The position numbers and the translations under genes were made by a program. A stretch of DNA of 64,000 nt from Labilibaculum antarcticum. Its GTDB lineage: Bacteria > Bacteroidota > Bacteroidia > Bacteroidales > Marinifilaceae. Positions 25,459 to 35,462 of this stretch are shown in pieces; the stretch's first letter is position 1; each line of letters begins with the position of its first letter. The notes below the pieces were generated by a model. The model did not search any database. It was given only the letters and a program-made list of their open reading frames with translations, and was not told the DNA's origin. The DNA lies in NCBI RefSeq assembly GCF_002356295.1, contig NZ_AP018042.1:2698361-2762360 (forward strand), written 5' to 3'.

Positions 25459-28074
25459 TTGGTACAAGCTAGAAAAGCCGTTGAAACCCCATTAATGAAG
25501 CAGTATTATCAGATGAAAGACAAGCATCCTGATGCTATTATGCTGTTTAGGGTGGGTGACTTTTACGAAACATTTTCTGATGATGCAATTCGTGCTTCTG
25601 AAATTTTAGGAATTACCCTAACCAAACGTGCAAACGGATCTGCATCCTATGTTGAATTGGCAGGATTCCCGCATCATGCAATTGATACCTACCTGCCTAA
25701 ATTGGTGCGGGCAGGAATGCGTGTGGCCATAGTTGAGCAATTGGAAGATCCGAAGAAAACAAAAACTCTCGTTAAGCGGGGGATTGTCGAGTTGGTAACT
25801 CCAGGTGTATCCTATAATGATAACGTTTTGGAGCATCGCGAGAATAATTTTCTTGCTTGCATTCATATGGAGAAAAAATCAGCTGGAATCGCTTTTTTGG
25901 ATGCTTCGACAGGTGAGTTTTTAACTGCAGAAGGAAATTTTGAATACATCGACAAGTTATTGGGTAATTTTCAACCTAAGGAGGTCTTGTATCAGAGAGG
26001 GAAAGAAAAGCAGTTCCATGAATTATTTGGTGGCAAGTTCTATACTTTCACCATGGATGATTGGATGTTTACCGAAAGTGCTGCGAAGGATCGATTGCTT
26101 CGTCATTTCGAAACCACTTCTCTGAAAGGCTTTGGGGTTCAGACTCTTCGCGATGGAATTATTGCATCAGGTGCGGTTTTGCATTATCTTGATATTACCA
26201 AACACTCTAAGGCGGCTCATGTTACTCAGCTTTCGCGGATAGAGGAAGACAGGTATGTGTGGTTGGATAAATTTACAGTGCGAAATTTAGAGCTGTTTGG
26301 AGCGCTAAACGATGGGGCAGGTACTTTATCGGGTGTCATGGATAAAACTTTATCGCCAATGGGAGCTCGTCTTCTTAAAAGATGGATTGCGCTTCCTTTA
26401 AAAGATGCTGCTCTTATTACCGATCGATTAAGTGTTGTTAACTATTTTTTCAATAAGGAAGAGGTTTCTCTTAGTATAGGAGATGAAATTCAGCAAATAG
26501 GAGATCTGGAAAGGATCATTTCCAAGGTTGCTGTTGGCAGAGTTAGTCCACGGGAAGTTGTTCAGTTAAAAAATGCCTTACTGGCAATTGACCCTATTCG
26601 TAACTATTGTATGGCAAGTGGTAACGACGGTTTGCTAAAAATAGGAGATCAATTAAATCCATGTGCTTCGGTTCGTGAAAAAATTCAAAAAGAGATTCAT
26701 GCCGATCCACCTAACATGGTTAGTAAAGGTGGAGTAATTGCTGATGGTGTTTGTGAAGAGTTGGATGATTTAAGGAAAATATCTTTTACGGGTAAAGATT
26801 ATTTACTTCAGATGCAGATGCGTGAGATTGAGAGAACAGGAATAACTTCTCTTAAAATTGCCTTTAACAATGTGTTTGGATACTATATCGAAGTAAGAAA
26901 TACCCACAAAGATAAAGTTCCGGAGGAATGGATTAGAAAGCAAACTCTGGTAAGTGCCGAGAGATATATTACACAGGAATTAAAAGATTACGAAGAGAAA
27001 ATATTGGGTGCTGAAGAAAAAATTCAGGCTTTGGAAACTCGCTTGTACAATGAGTTGGTTTTGGGTATTGCCGATTATATTTCAACCATTCAGTTAAATG
27101 CGGCTATGATTGGTCGTTTGGACTGTTTGTTGTCTTTTGCGAAATTGGCCAAAGAGAACAATTACAATTGTCCGAGCATCAATGATTCTGAAATTATTGA
27201 TATCAAACAGGGAAGGCATCCGGTTATTGAAAAGCAACTGCCCATTGATGAAAAATACATTGCCAACGATGTTTACCTGGATAATGAAAGTCAGCAGGTA
27301 ATTATTATTACAGGGCCAAACATGGCAGGTAAGTCAGCCTTGTTGCGTCAAACAGCCTTAATTGTACTAATGGCTCAAATAGGAAGCTTTGTGCCTGCTA
27401 AGGAGGCGAATATTGGTTGTGTCGATAAGATTTTTACCCGTGTGGGAGCTTCGGATAATATTTCATTGGGCGAATCTACTTTTATGGTTGAAATGAACGA
27501 GGCGGCTAGTATTCTTAATAATCTTTCATCACGAAGTCTGATTTTGTTTGATGAATTGGGTCGAGGAACAAGCACCTACGATGGAATCTCAATCGCCTGG
27601 TCGATTGTGGAATATATTCACGAAAATAGCAATAGTAGAGCAAAAACGCTGTTTGCAACTCACTATCATGAGCTAAACGAAATGGAAAAGTCATTTTCAA
27701 GGGTGAAAAATTTTAATGTTTCGGTAAAGGAAGTGGATAATAAAGTTATTTTCTTGCGAAAATTAGTTTCCGGAGGATCCAATCATAGTTTTGGTATTCA
27801 TGTCGCCCGAATGGCCGGAATGCCCAAATCTATTGTGAAACGAGCCGATGAAATATTGCTTCAGTTGGAAGGGAAACAGAATGGAGAATCCCTCGCGAAG
27901 CCGATTGGTGAGATTGCACAACAGCGAGAAGGATATCAAATGAGTTTCTTTCAGCTCGACGATCCTGTGCTTTTACAGATTCGAAATGAAATCTCCGATT
28001 TGGATATCAATAATCTGACACCAATAGAAGCGCTAAATAAGCTGAATGAGATAAAAAAGATCTCCGGATTATAA
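25459..28074 (+). CDS. mutS: DNA mismatch repair protein MutS
   Basis: MutS recognises base mismatches and recruits MutL. The 871-residue protein has the mismatch-binding N-terminal motif [10 protein letters not shown] with its intercalating Phe, followed by connector, lever and clamp regions. The ATPase domain has Walker [15 protein letters not shown], Walker [12 protein letters not shown] and the composite-site Ser/His region FATHYHEL. The start is a TTG at 25459. An in-frame stop lies just upstream, and the sequence [11 protein letters not shown] near the start is conserved in the family, so beginning at the later ATG (25495) would remove conserved residues. Confidence 0.96.
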   Translation: MVQARKAVETPLMKQYYQMKDKHPDAIMLFRVGDFYETFSDDAIRASEILGITLTKRANGSASYVELAGFPHHAIDTYLPKLVRAGMRVAIVEQLEDPKKTKTLVKRGIVELVTPGVSYNDNVLEHRENNFLACIHMEKKSAGIAFLDASTGEFLTAEGNFEYIDKLLGNFQPKEVLYQRGKEKQFHELFGGKFYTFTMDDWMFTESAAKDRLLRHFETTSLKGFGVQTLRDGIIASGAVLHYLDITKHSKAAHVTQLSRIEEDRYVWLDKFTVRNLELFGALNDGAGTLSGVMDKTLSPMGARLLKRWIALPLKDAALITDRLSVVNYFFNKEEVSLSIGDEIQQIGDLERIISKVAVGRVSPREVVQLKNALLAIDPIRNYCMASGNDGLLKIGDQLNPCASVREKIQKEIHADPPNMVSKGGVIADGVCEELDDLRKISFTGKDYLLQMQMREIERTGITSLKIAFNNVFGYYIEVRNTHKDKVPEEWIRKQTLVSAERYITQELKDYEEKILGAEEKIQALETRLYNELVLGIADYISTIQLNAAMIGRLDCLLSFAKLAKENNYNCPSINDSEIIDIKQGRHPVIEKQLPIDEKYIANDVYLDNESQQVIIITGPNMAGKSALLRQTALIVLMAQIGSFVPAKEANIGCVDKIFTRVGASDNISLGESTFMVEMNEAASILNNLSSRSLILFDELGRGTSTYDGISIAWSIVEYIHENSNSRAKTLFATHYHELNEMEKSFSRVKNFNVSVKEVDNKVIFLRKLVSGGSNHSFGIHVARMAGMPKSIVKRADEILLQLEGKQNGESLAKPIGEIAQQREGYQMSFFQLDDPVLLQIRNEISDLDINNLTPIEALNKLNEIKKISGL

Positions 28075-28212
28075 AAAAAGTAAAAAAAAAGTGAGTGTCC
28101 CATATTTAGTGGCTTTTGATGTGTACTGCCTGAATTTCAACGAGTCAGTATCCTCTAATTTGTAATGTATTTTAGGCTGATTTAAAAAAAATGAAGCAAA
28201 TGGAATATTTCT

Positions 28213-28243
28213 TTTGCAGAATCAAAAAATACGTATATATTTG
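28213..28243 (+). promoter_or_regulatory. Promoter of the tRNA-Gly/tRNA-Leu operon
   Basis: TTTG (28213-28216), 19 nt, then TATATTTG (28236-28243): the best consensus promoter in the window together with the riboflavin one. It precedes the first tRNA by 43 nt. Confidence 0.8.
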
Positions 28244-28286
28244 CATCGCAATTGGGAGAACAACGGTTCACTTTTAAAAGCAAAAT

Positions 28287-28359
28287 GCGAGAATAGCTCA
28301 GTTGATAGAGCACAACCTTGCCAAGGTTGGGGTCGCGAGTTTGAGTCTCGTTTCTCGCT
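28287..28359 (+). tRNA. tRNA-Gly (anticodon GCC)
   Basis: A 73-nt cloverleaf. Acceptor arms GCGAGAA (28287-28293) and TTCTCGC (28352-28358) pair fully. The D-loop has AGCTCAGTTGATAGAGC, the anticodon loop is TTGCCAA with GCC in the middle, and the T-loop is TTTGAGTC-like. CCA is not encoded. Confidence 0.97.
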
Positions 28360-28375
28360 CAAAATCCGAAAGGAT

Positions 28376-28459
28376 GCCCAGGTGGTGGAATTGGTAGACA
28401 CGCTGGACTTAAAATCCAGTGGCTTCACGGCCGTGCGGGTTCAAGTCCCGCCCCGGGTA
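28376..28459 (+). tRNA. tRNA-Leu (anticodon UAA)
   Basis: An 84-nt class II tRNA with a long variable arm (GTGGCTTCACGGCCGT region). The anticodon loop is CTTAAAA, giving UAA. The T arm is GCGGG-TTCAAGT-CCCGC. In the acceptor stem, GCCCAGG faces CCCGGGT, giving a G-T pair at the end and an A-C mismatch at pair 5-68. CCA is not encoded. Confidence 0.95.
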
Positions 28460-28461
28460 CA

Positions 28462-28506
28462 AAATCCCCTGTAAACAGCAATGTTTACAGGGGATTTGTT
28501 TTTTTT
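28462..28506 (+). terminator. Terminator of the tRNA operon
   Basis: A perfect 16-bp stem (28462-28477 with 28482-28497), 4-nt loop and a T-rich tail. Confidence 0.95.
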
Positions 28507-28824
28507 GGAACGAAAGGAGGAACGTTTGAGAGTATTAAAATTCAGAACCAAATTACTAGATAAGCTCAAAAGTGCATTTCACCATCCTTTTTAAGAACCC
28601 ATTTAAGCGGTCTGTAACTCTAGCTGGATAATCACTCAAATTCCAATGCAATCATTCAAAGCCACAAAAAGAACGATATAGGTCTTTGATTCTATAATTA
28701 AAGCAATAAGACTTCTCATAAACGTTTTCTCTAAAAAACGAACGAGTATTTAGCGTGTAGACCTAACATCGGTTTTGGTTTTACTATTTCCTTTTGCTTA
28801 ATAAGCCTGAATAATTGAAGAACA
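28507..28824. other. Non-coding stretch between tRNAs and the hybrid kinase
   Basis: About 320 nt. On both strands the reading frames are short and interrupted by stops. I see no recognisable gene, repeat or RNA here. It may hold eroded coding sequence, but no family can be named. Confidence 0.35.
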
Positions 28825-28862
28825 AAAAAAGTCAATATTCTATAAAGGTTATTGACTTTTTT
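28825..28862 (-). terminator. Terminator of the H-NOX/kinase operon
   Basis: Arms 28825-28837 and 28850-28862 form a 13-bp stem whose outer part is an A-run opposite a T-run, so it works in either direction. It lies 45 nt after the minus-strand kinase stop. Confidence 0.75.
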
Positions 28863-28906
28863 AAGTGTAGGAGCACAATTTATCAATTCAGAAGTAAGGT
28901 TCCGAT

Positions 28907-31900
28907 CTAATCGTATGATTTTATCTTTTGAATAATCTCAGGAAATTCGGCAAGTTTTCGTCTAATTTTATCAATATCAAACGACTGTAATCCCACATTT
29001 AATTCCACACAATAATTATCTAAAAATCCGCATCCTTTCTCTTTCGAAAAACTATTTAGTTGATTGTAGAACTCTTCTATTTCGAAAATAATTAAATCAT
29101 CCTTTACCTTTTCCCAGTGTGGAATAAATTTATTCTGAAGAGTTTCTAATACCATTGGGATTTTCTCTTTACAAATTTCGGTTATCTCAAACAATTCATC
29201 TTTTTCAACAACGGGTTCTATCTCATCAAAATTATTTGGTAGAAATTTCTTCAAAACTCCATAAACATCTTTTCGTAGTGCTGGTTTTTGCAAGAAAGCA
29301 TCAAAAAGATCATTAATTTTATTCGTATCTGTACTCATTGTTGAGGCAGTAAATGCAACAACAGGAATGTGTTTCAATCTATCATCCTTTTTGATTATTT
29401 CTGTTGCAGCGTACCCGCTTATTCCAGGCATAAGAATATCCATAAAAATAATATCGGGAATTTCAGAACTTAAAATATCCAATGCTTGTTCTCCATTTTC
29501 AGCTTCCAAAAAAGTAACCGTATCAGAATCAATTATCCTTTTTAATACTTTTATGTTGAATTCAACATCATCAACAATTAAAATTTTTCCTGAATTTAAA
29601 ACGAGTTTCTTTTGCTCTGTCTTTTTTCCATTTGAGGAATCTGCAATTTCAGTGACTTTTACAGTTTTAAAATTCAAGGTGAAAGTTGCCCCTTTTCCCG
29701 GACTGCTTTTTATCTTTATATCCGCATTTAAACTTTTTAGTAACCCACTTACAATTGAAAGACCTAAGCCTGTTCCTTCATAATGACGATTACTTTGTCC
29801 GCTTTGCTGGGTAAAAGCCGTGAAAATAAGTTCTTGTTGATCTTTTTTTATTCCAATTCCAGTATCTTCAATACTAACCATCAAATTAATTTCATTTTCA
29901 ACCGTACTCGGTGTCTGCCAAATAGACACATGAATATAACCTTTTGCCGTAAATTTGACGGCGTTGCCTATGATATTAAATAATATTTGATGAAACCGAA
30001 CTTCATCCATAAAAATATGGCTTGGCACCGATGGATCAATATTGACATCAAAACCCAAATTTTTCTCTTCGATTTTTTGTTTGAGAATTTGTTTTATATC
30101 ATGAAGTACCCTTCTGATGTCCATTGGTTCAATGTGAAGAGACAATTTCCCAGACTCTATTCTCGACAAATCAAGAATATCGTTAATGAGTACCAGTAAA
30201 TTACGTCCACTTGACAAAACTGTGTGCAGATAGGATTTGTGTAACTCATTGGTAACATTATCATGCAACCATTCACTAAACCCCAAAATGGCATTCATAG
30301 GAGTCCTGATTTCATGAGATACATTGGCTAAAAATTCCGATTTAACTCTCGAGGCATCTTCCGCTTTTAATTTAGCAATCTGCAGCTGTTTTTCGTTTTC
30401 TTTAAGTTCCGTAACATCTCTAATGATGGCAAGTACAACATCTCCTTTCAATTTAACAAAACGAGTTTCATAATACTCAATTACGTTTCGCTTAAGAAGT
30501 GAAAAATCAAACTTAAACTTTTCCAAGGCAAGGCATTCCTTTATAGCAATCATAAAAGAATTAGCCAAATCGGTATCAAATAATAAGTTCAGATAATCAA
30601 CAGAACCTTCCTTGTATTTACTAAATAATCCGTCTGTATAATTTGGCGAGTCTATTGAGATTATTTTGCCCGATGCGGAAATTCGTATAATTTGATCGGG
30701 AATAGAATTAATTATGCCTGAATTTTCCTGAGCCTGAATTGCAAGTTTCGTGTTTATTTCATTGCTGATGAATGCATTGGATATTAAATTCGATATAGTA
30801 CGAAGAAGTTCCTGTTCGGATTTACTCCAAACTCGTGCGGTATTACATTCATCAAATCCTATAAATCCAAGAAATTCTCCCTCAAGCAAAAGAGGCAATG
30901 CAATAATGGACTTAATATTTTGGGCTTCAAGTATTACTTTAATATCATCAGGTAATGTTGTAATGTCATTAGCACAAATAATGCCTTTAGTTAACAGCAA
31001 CTCTTTAAAGGATGAAATTTCAGCATAGGCGATATTTTGAAGTTGTGTTATCTGTGGACTAATTCCCTGTTGGCACCACTCATAGGTGTTGCTGGTTGTT
31101 AATCCGTCTAAACTATTCTCGAAAATGTAAACTCGACTTGCTTTAATATGTTCGCCAATAATTTGAAGTGCTTCCTGTGTTTTCTCTGGGAAATCGCTTA
31201 ACGTGTTATATTTTAAGGATATCTCAGATAAAATTTCTTGTTGTTTTAGATTATTGGCAATTTCTAGTTCGTAATTTTTCCGTTCGGTAATATCAACCAT
31301 AACGCCACGAATACCAACAACTGTATCTCCACTATACATTGGTGATGAATAGACTAATACGGGGAAGGATTCACCATTTTTTTTAATCGCATTGTATTCA
31401 TTTGAATAATTTCCTCCACTTTTAAGGATATCTTCAATTCGATTTTGAACCCGTTTTCGATCTTCCTGACTAAAAATACTGAACACATTGAAAGATTCAG
31501 CTAATAGTTCATCACTGGTATAACCAAATTTTAATAAGGCAAATTGATTTGCATAGGTTACTTTTCCTCGCGTATTTATTTCGCAAATTAATTCAGGCAA
31601 AAATTCGGTAAGTTCCCTATAACGCTTTTCACTTTTCTTTAAATCAATCTGAACGAGTTTTTGCTCTGTAATATCATGAGCCACAATAATTACATTTTGA
31701 TAATTACATTCAGGAGAAGCGACCACCTGATTTGATCCATCCATTCGAAAACAAAGTTTCTTATCACATTTCAGACATTTATCTTCTGAAAACTGAACGG
31801 TGACTCCGAACCATTTTTCATTGGTTACATTTAAATGCAATTTTAGTTCAAAGTAATTAACACAATTTTTTTTGAGAAATTGACGGCTGAGGAATCTAAT

Positions 31901-32260
31901 TATTTGAGTTCTTTTTTTAGGATCAATAAAATTATAGATGTTATCTCCGAGTAAATCAGATTTCCCATCACCTAAAATTTTACCTGCAATTTGATTGGCA
32001 TAAACAATTTTTCCACTTAAATCAGTTTTTAAAATCAAGTCGTTTATGCTCTCAACAAGAATATGATATTCATTTTCAGTAGATATGAGTTTTTGGGTCC
32101 TCTCCTCAACCAAATGTTCTAACTCAGAGTTTAGAATCATCAATTGCTTATTGGATTTGAACAACTGAAGTGATTTATCTTCCAATAATTTTTCAGCTTC
32201 AATCCTTGCACGTTGCTCCCGCTCCAGCTTTCTTTCCAAAATATCAAATTCCTTTGCCAT
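28907..32260 (-). CDS. Hybrid sensor histidine kinase (PAS-PAS-GAF-PAS-HisKA-HATPase-REC), H-NOX partner
   Basis: This cytoplasmic hybrid kinase of 1117 residues has no membrane segment. Order of domains: coiled coil (1-60), PAS (about 61-205), PAS (206-330), GAF (345-490), a PAS-like segment (500-620), HisKA with NVSHEIRTPMNAILGF, and HATPase with DTGIGI and GTGLGLSIV. A receiver follows (about 895-1010; VDDVE acidic pair, phospho-acceptor in FMDILMPGISG, conserved Lys in LQKP), then a helical C-terminus of about 100 residues without an evident HPt histidine. The first PAS contains a cysteine-rich insertion (KCLKCDKKLC plus a further Cys). It overlaps the H-NOX gene by 17 nt, the usual layout of H-NOX-associated kinases, whose autophosphorylation is changed when the partner binds NO. 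Confidence 0.93.
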   Translation of the reverse strand: MAKEFDILERKLEREQRARIEAEKLLEDKSLQLFKSNKQLMILNSELEHLVEERTQKLISTENEYHILVESINDLILKTDLSGKIVYANQIAGKILGDGKSDLLGDNIYNFIDPKKRTQIIRFLSRQFLKKNCVNYFELKLHLNVTNEKWFGVTVQFSEDKCLKCDKKLCFRMDGSNQVVASPECNYQNVIIVAHDITEQKLVQIDLKKSEKRYRELTEFLPELICEINTRGKVTYANQFALLKFGYTSDELLAESFNVFSIFSQEDRKRVQNRIEDILKSGGNYSNEYNAIKKNGESFPVLVYSSPMYSGDTVVGIRGVMVDITERKNYELEIANNLKQQEILSEISLKYNTLSDFPEKTQEALQIIGEHIKASRVYIFENSLDGLTTSNTYEWCQQGISPQITQLQNIAYAEISSFKELLLTKGIICANDITTLPDDIKVILEAQNIKSIIALPLLLEGEFLGFIGFDECNTARVWSKSEQELLRTISNLISNAFISNEINTKLAIQAQENSGIINSIPDQIIRISASGKIISIDSPNYTDGLFSKYKEGSVDYLNLLFDTDLANSFMIAIKECLALEKFKFDFSLLKRNVIEYYETRFVKLKGDVVLAIIRDVTELKENEKQLQIAKLKAEDASRVKSEFLANVSHEIRTPMNAILGFSEWLHDNVTNELHKSYLHTVLSSGRNLLVLINDILDLSRIESGKLSLHIEPMDIRRVLHDIKQILKQKIEEKNLGFDVNIDPSVPSHIFMDEVRFHQILFNIIGNAVKFTAKGYIHVSIWQTPSTVENEINLMVSIEDTGIGIKKDQQELIFTAFTQQSGQSNRHYEGTGLGLSIVSGLLKSLNADIKIKSSPGKGATFTLNFKTVKVTEIADSSNGKKTEQKKLVLNSGKILIVDDVEFNIKVLKRIIDSDTVTFLEAENGEQALDILSSEIPDIIFMDILMPGISGYAATEIIKKDDRLKHIPVVAFTASTMSTDTNKINDLFDAFLQKPALRKDVYGVLKKFLPNNFDEIEPVVEKDELFEITEICKEKIPMVLETLQNKFIPHWEKVKDDLIIFEIEEFYNQLNSFSKEKGCGFLDNYCVELNVGLQSFDIDKIRRKLAEFPEIIQKIKSYD

Positions 32261-32798
32261 GTGTTTTTTTGATCGTAAATAAAACTTTTGACTGATCGCT
32301 ATTTAGTACTTCTTTTTTAACTGTGGCCTCTTCATTAAAATATTTCAGACAAGATGTGATCATACCCTCTGCAAAATCGCCCATCTTTCTACTCGACGAA
32401 TATTCAAGTATTAATTCCTGTTCTGTTTTTGAAATGGTCAAAATTGATGGCAATTGTGCATCTGGATAAAGCTTCAAAACTTCTACATGTATTGTGTCTT
32501 CAATATTGTATAACAGAGTAAATGCATCGGTATATTTTTCTGTAAGATGAGGATAAGCACTCATAAATTTATCGAATACATATTCACCGTAAACTGTCAA
32601 TAACTGCGAAAAAGGAACATCAATATTTTTGCTTAATTCTTTTACCAATAAAAATAACTCCTCGTGCGGATAAGTTCCAACGGAAGTATAAGCTCCATTA
32701 CTTTCTATTTTTGAATCGATAATTATTTGATCCACTAGATTGTAGCCAAATTTTTTTTCCACCATCTGAAGAAATTCCCTAAAAACAATACCTTTCAT
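32244..32798 (-). CDS. H-NOX haem-nitric oxide/oxygen-binding protein
   Basis: H-NOX proteins bind haem and sense NO (or O2). This 184-residue protein has the haem-ligating histidine His104 in the segment IHVEVLKLYPDAQLP, and the haem-propionate-binding YxSxR motif as Tyr133, Ser135 and Arg137 in EYSSSRK. Length and overall pattern match stand-alone bacterial H-NOX. It is the first gene of a two-gene operon with the hybrid kinase, and its stop codon lies inside the kinase start region. NO is the likely ligand by analogy; the distal-pocket residue that would distinguish O2 binding cannot be judged without alignment. Confidence 0.92.
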   Translation of the reverse strand: MKGIVFREFLQMVEKKFGYNLVDQIIIDSKIESNGAYTSVGTYPHEELFLLVKELSKNIDVPFSQLLTVYGEYVFDKFMSAYPHLTEKYTDAFTLLYNIEDTIHVEVLKLYPDAQLPSILTISKTEQELILEYSSSRKMGDFAEGMITSCLKYFNEEATVKKEVLNSDQSKVLFTIKKTHGKGI

Positions 32799-33134
32799 TT
32801 TACTCTATATCTTAAATTAAACGAAACCATAATTTACAATGAACGTATCCACACTGTATTATCATTAATTCAATACCTGTTTTTGCTCTTTCCGTCAAAA
32901 ATATTGATTCTTTAATAAAATACATAATTAAATAATTTGGATAGCAATTAATTGGGAATAATTATTCAAACCAGCCCCCCCCAATTGGACTTTTTTAGTG
33001 AAATTATATGCATGTAAATTTAAATACGTAAATATTTCATTAAGGTTATTAACAATAACAACTTAGCTTTTTTTAATCAAAAATCATTAGCTTAGTTATA
33101 ATATAAGAATAATATATAACTTAAAAATTATCAT
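32799..33134. other. Divergent control region between H-NOX and exopolysaccharide operons
   Basis: 336 nt without a gene, AT-rich, containing a run of eight C (32975-32982) that leads into the palindrome CCAATTGG (32981-32988). Promoters for both divergent operons should lie here, but I see no clean TTTG/TAnnTTTG pair for either. A region of this size suits regulator binding. Confidence 0.45.
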
Positions 33135-34463
33135 ATGAAGATTTCAGTTGTCGGTACAGGATATGTTGGATTAGTGTCCGGTACATGTTTTTCAGAAACA
33201 GGGGTAGACGTTGTATGTGTAGATGTAAATGAGGAAAAAATTAATTTACTGAACAGTGGCGAGATACCAATTTATGAACCGGGCTTGAAAGATATCTTCA
33301 CAAGGAATGTTGAAAAGAATAGATTATCCTTTACGACTAGCCTAAAAGATAGTTTGATTGATACAGAAGTTATATTTATTGCTGTTGGAACCCCACCGGA
33401 TGAAGACGGAAGTGCTGATCTTAAGTATGTATTAGGTGTTGCACGTGAAATAGGACGCAACATGAATAAATACCTTGTTGTAGTAACAAAAAGTACGGTT
33501 CCGGTAGGCACATCAAAGAAAGTAAAAGCTGCAATTGCAGAAGAACTTAAAACCCGAAATGTTTCAATACCTTTTGATGTAGCTTCTAATCCTGAATTTT
33601 TAAAGGAGGGGAGTGCTGTTGACGATTTTCTTAAACCCGACCGAATTGTTGTTGGTGTAGAAACAGCCAAAGCAGAGAAGACACTTCGTAGATTGTATAA
33701 GCCTTTTTTAATGAATGGCCATCCCATTTTGTTCATGAATATTCTTTCTTCAGAAATGACAAAATATGCAGCCAACTCAATGTTGGCAACAAAAATTAGT
33801 TTTATGAACGATATCGCAAATCTTTGCGAATTGGTTGGTGCTGATGTTGATATGGTAAGAAAGGGGATTGGTTCAGACGCGAGAATTGGGAATAAATTTA
33901 TTTATCCGGGTACGGGATATGGAGGATCATGTTTCCCAAAAGATGTGCAAGCTTTAGTTCGAACTGCAGATGAATATGGTCATTCTTTAGACATCTTAAA
34001 AGCGGTGGAATCTGTAAACTACCGGCAAAAAGAAATTTTGATAAAAAAAATAAAGAAACACTTTGGAGAGAATTTAAAGGGATTGAGGTTTGCGATGTGG
34101 GGACTTGCCTTTAAGCCGAAAACGGATGACATGAGAGAAGCTCCATCTCTTGTAATAATCGAAAATCTATTGAAAGAAGGAGCGAGTGTTGTTGCATACG
34201 ATCCTGTAGCACAAGAGGAAGCTCATCGAATATTAGGTGATAATATAAGCTATGCAAAAGATGAGTACGATGCTTGTCTTGATGCTGATGCATTAATAAT
34301 TGTTACTGAATGGTCTGAGTTTAGATCACCAAACTTCCGTGTGATTGAAAAACTAATGAAATCAAATACCATATTTGATGGGCGAAATATTTATGACCCT
34401 GAAGAAATGAGGGAGTTAAAATTTAATTATTATAGTATTGGCCGGGCAGCTGTTCTAATTTAA
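33135..34463 (+). CDS. ugd: UDP-glucose 6-dehydrogenase
   Basis: This enzyme oxidises UDP-glucose twice to UDP-glucuronate with NAD. The N-terminal Rossmann motif is [12 protein letters not shown]. The active-site cysteine lies in [10 protein letters not shown], and the C-terminal domain has [16 protein letters not shown]. At 442 residues it is the normal size of the UDP-glucose/GDP-mannose dehydrogenase family. It is followed after 10 nt by the decarboxylase that uses its product, which supports the UDP-glucose assignment over GDP-mannose. First gene of the exopolysaccharide locus. Confidence 0.93.
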   Translation: MKISVVGTGYVGLVSGTCFSETGVDVVCVDVNEEKINLLNSGEIPIYEPGLKDIFTRNVEKNRLSFTTSLKDSLIDTEVIFIAVGTPPDEDGSADLKYVLGVAREIGRNMNKYLVVVTKSTVPVGTSKKVKAAIAEELKTRNVSIPFDVASNPEFLKEGSAVDDFLKPDRIVVGVETAKAEKTLRRLYKPFLMNGHPILFMNILSSEMTKYAANSMLATKISFMNDIANLCELVGADVDMVRKGIGSDARIGNKFIYPGTGYGGSCFPKDVQALVRTADEYGHSLDILKAVESVNYRQKEILIKKIKKHFGENLKGLRFAMWGLAFKPKTDDMREAPSLVIIENLLKEGASVVAYDPVAQEEAHRILGDNISYAKDEYDACLDADALIIVTEWSEFRSPNFRVIEKLMKSNTIFDGRNIYDPEEMRELKFNYYSIGRAAVLI

Positions 34464-34473
34464 AACTAAAATC

Positions 34474-35418
34474 ATGAAAAGAATACTTGTAACAGGTGGT
34501 GCGGGCTTTGTTGGTTCACATTTGTGCGAAAGATTGCTTCACGAAGGAAATGAAGTTATTTGTATGGATAACTATTTCACAGGCAAAAAGCACAAGATTT
34601 TACATTTGTTAAATCATCCCTATTTTGAAATGATCAGACATGATGTGACCATGCCTTATTTTATTGAAGTGGATGAGATTTACAACCTTGCTTGTCCGGC
34701 ATCTCCGGTTCATTATCAGTACAACCCAATTAAAACGGTTAAAACTTCTGTCATGGGAGCTATTAACATGCTTGGCTTAGCCAAAAGAACAAAGGCAAAG
34801 ATATTACAAGCATCAACAAGTGAGGTTTATGGTGATCCAGTGGTACATCCTCAACCCGAAAGCTATTGGGGACATGTGAATCCAATTGGCATTCGCTCTT
34901 GTTATGATGAAGGCAAACGATGCGCTGAATCTTTGTTTGTTAATTATCACGCCCAAAATAATGTACGAATCAAAATCATAAGAATATTTAATACTTATGG
35001 CCCTAAAATGGAGCCGGATGATGGCCGTGTTGTTTCCAATTTTATTGTTCAGGCATTGCAAGGACAGGACATCACAATTTTTGGAGATGGAAAACAAACG
35101 CGGAGTTTTCAATATGTTTCAGATTTGGTGGAGGGAATGATTAGAATGATGAATACAGGTGATGATTTTACAGGACCTGTAAATATTGGTAATCCTGGAG
35201 AATTCACAATGCTAGAGTTAGCAAAAAATATTATCGATTTAACAGACTCAAAATCAAAAATAATCCATTTGCCTTTGCCATCAGATGATCCAACCCAGCG
35301 TCAACCGGACATAACTTTAGCTAAAGAAAAACTAAATGGATGGGAACCAATTGTACCATTACGTGAAGGCCTCATAAAGACTATTGATTATTTTGAGAAT
35401 CTTTTATCTGAAAAATAA
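34474..35418 (+). CDS. UDP-glucuronate decarboxylase (UDP-xylose synthase)
   Basis: This extended short-chain dehydrogenase of 314 residues converts UDP-glucuronate to UDP-xylose. It has the NAD motif [14 protein letters not shown], the TSEVYGDP loop and the catalytic YxxxK within RSCYDEGKR. The segment [15 protein letters not shown] is characteristic of UXS rather than of epimerases. Directly downstream of ugd, it completes a two-step route from UDP-glucose to UDP-xylose, so the polymer probably contains glucuronate, xylose or both. Confidence 0.92.
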   Translation: MKRILVTGGAGFVGSHLCERLLHEGNEVICMDNYFTGKKHKILHLLNHPYFEMIRHDVTMPYFIEVDEIYNLACPASPVHYQYNPIKTVKTSVMGAINMLGLAKRTKAKILQASTSEVYGDPVVHPQPESYWGHVNPIGIRSCYDEGKRCAESLFVNYHAQNNVRIKIIRIFNTYGPKMEPDDGRVVSNFIVQALQGQDITIFGDGKQTRSFQYVSDLVEGMIRMMNTGDDFTGPVNIGNPGEFTMLELAKNIIDLTDSKSKIIHLPLPSDDPTQRQPDITLAKEKLNGWEPIVPLREGLIKTIDYFENLLSEK

Positions 35419-35462
35419 TTCGTTTTGTATTCTTTCCAAAGCCACGAAATTAATTCCTATTT

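Noticed and set aside
28214-28474. Reading frame covering the two tRNA genes
   Set aside because: Both tRNAs fold clearly, so the frame is accidental.
28507-28824. Possible degenerate gene after the tRNA operon
   Set aside because: Short fragments could be translated on the minus strand, but no family resemblance was strong enough to name.
32971-32990. C-run in the divergent control region as a phase-variation tract
   Set aside because: Eight C is short, and with a single sequence there is no evidence of length variation.
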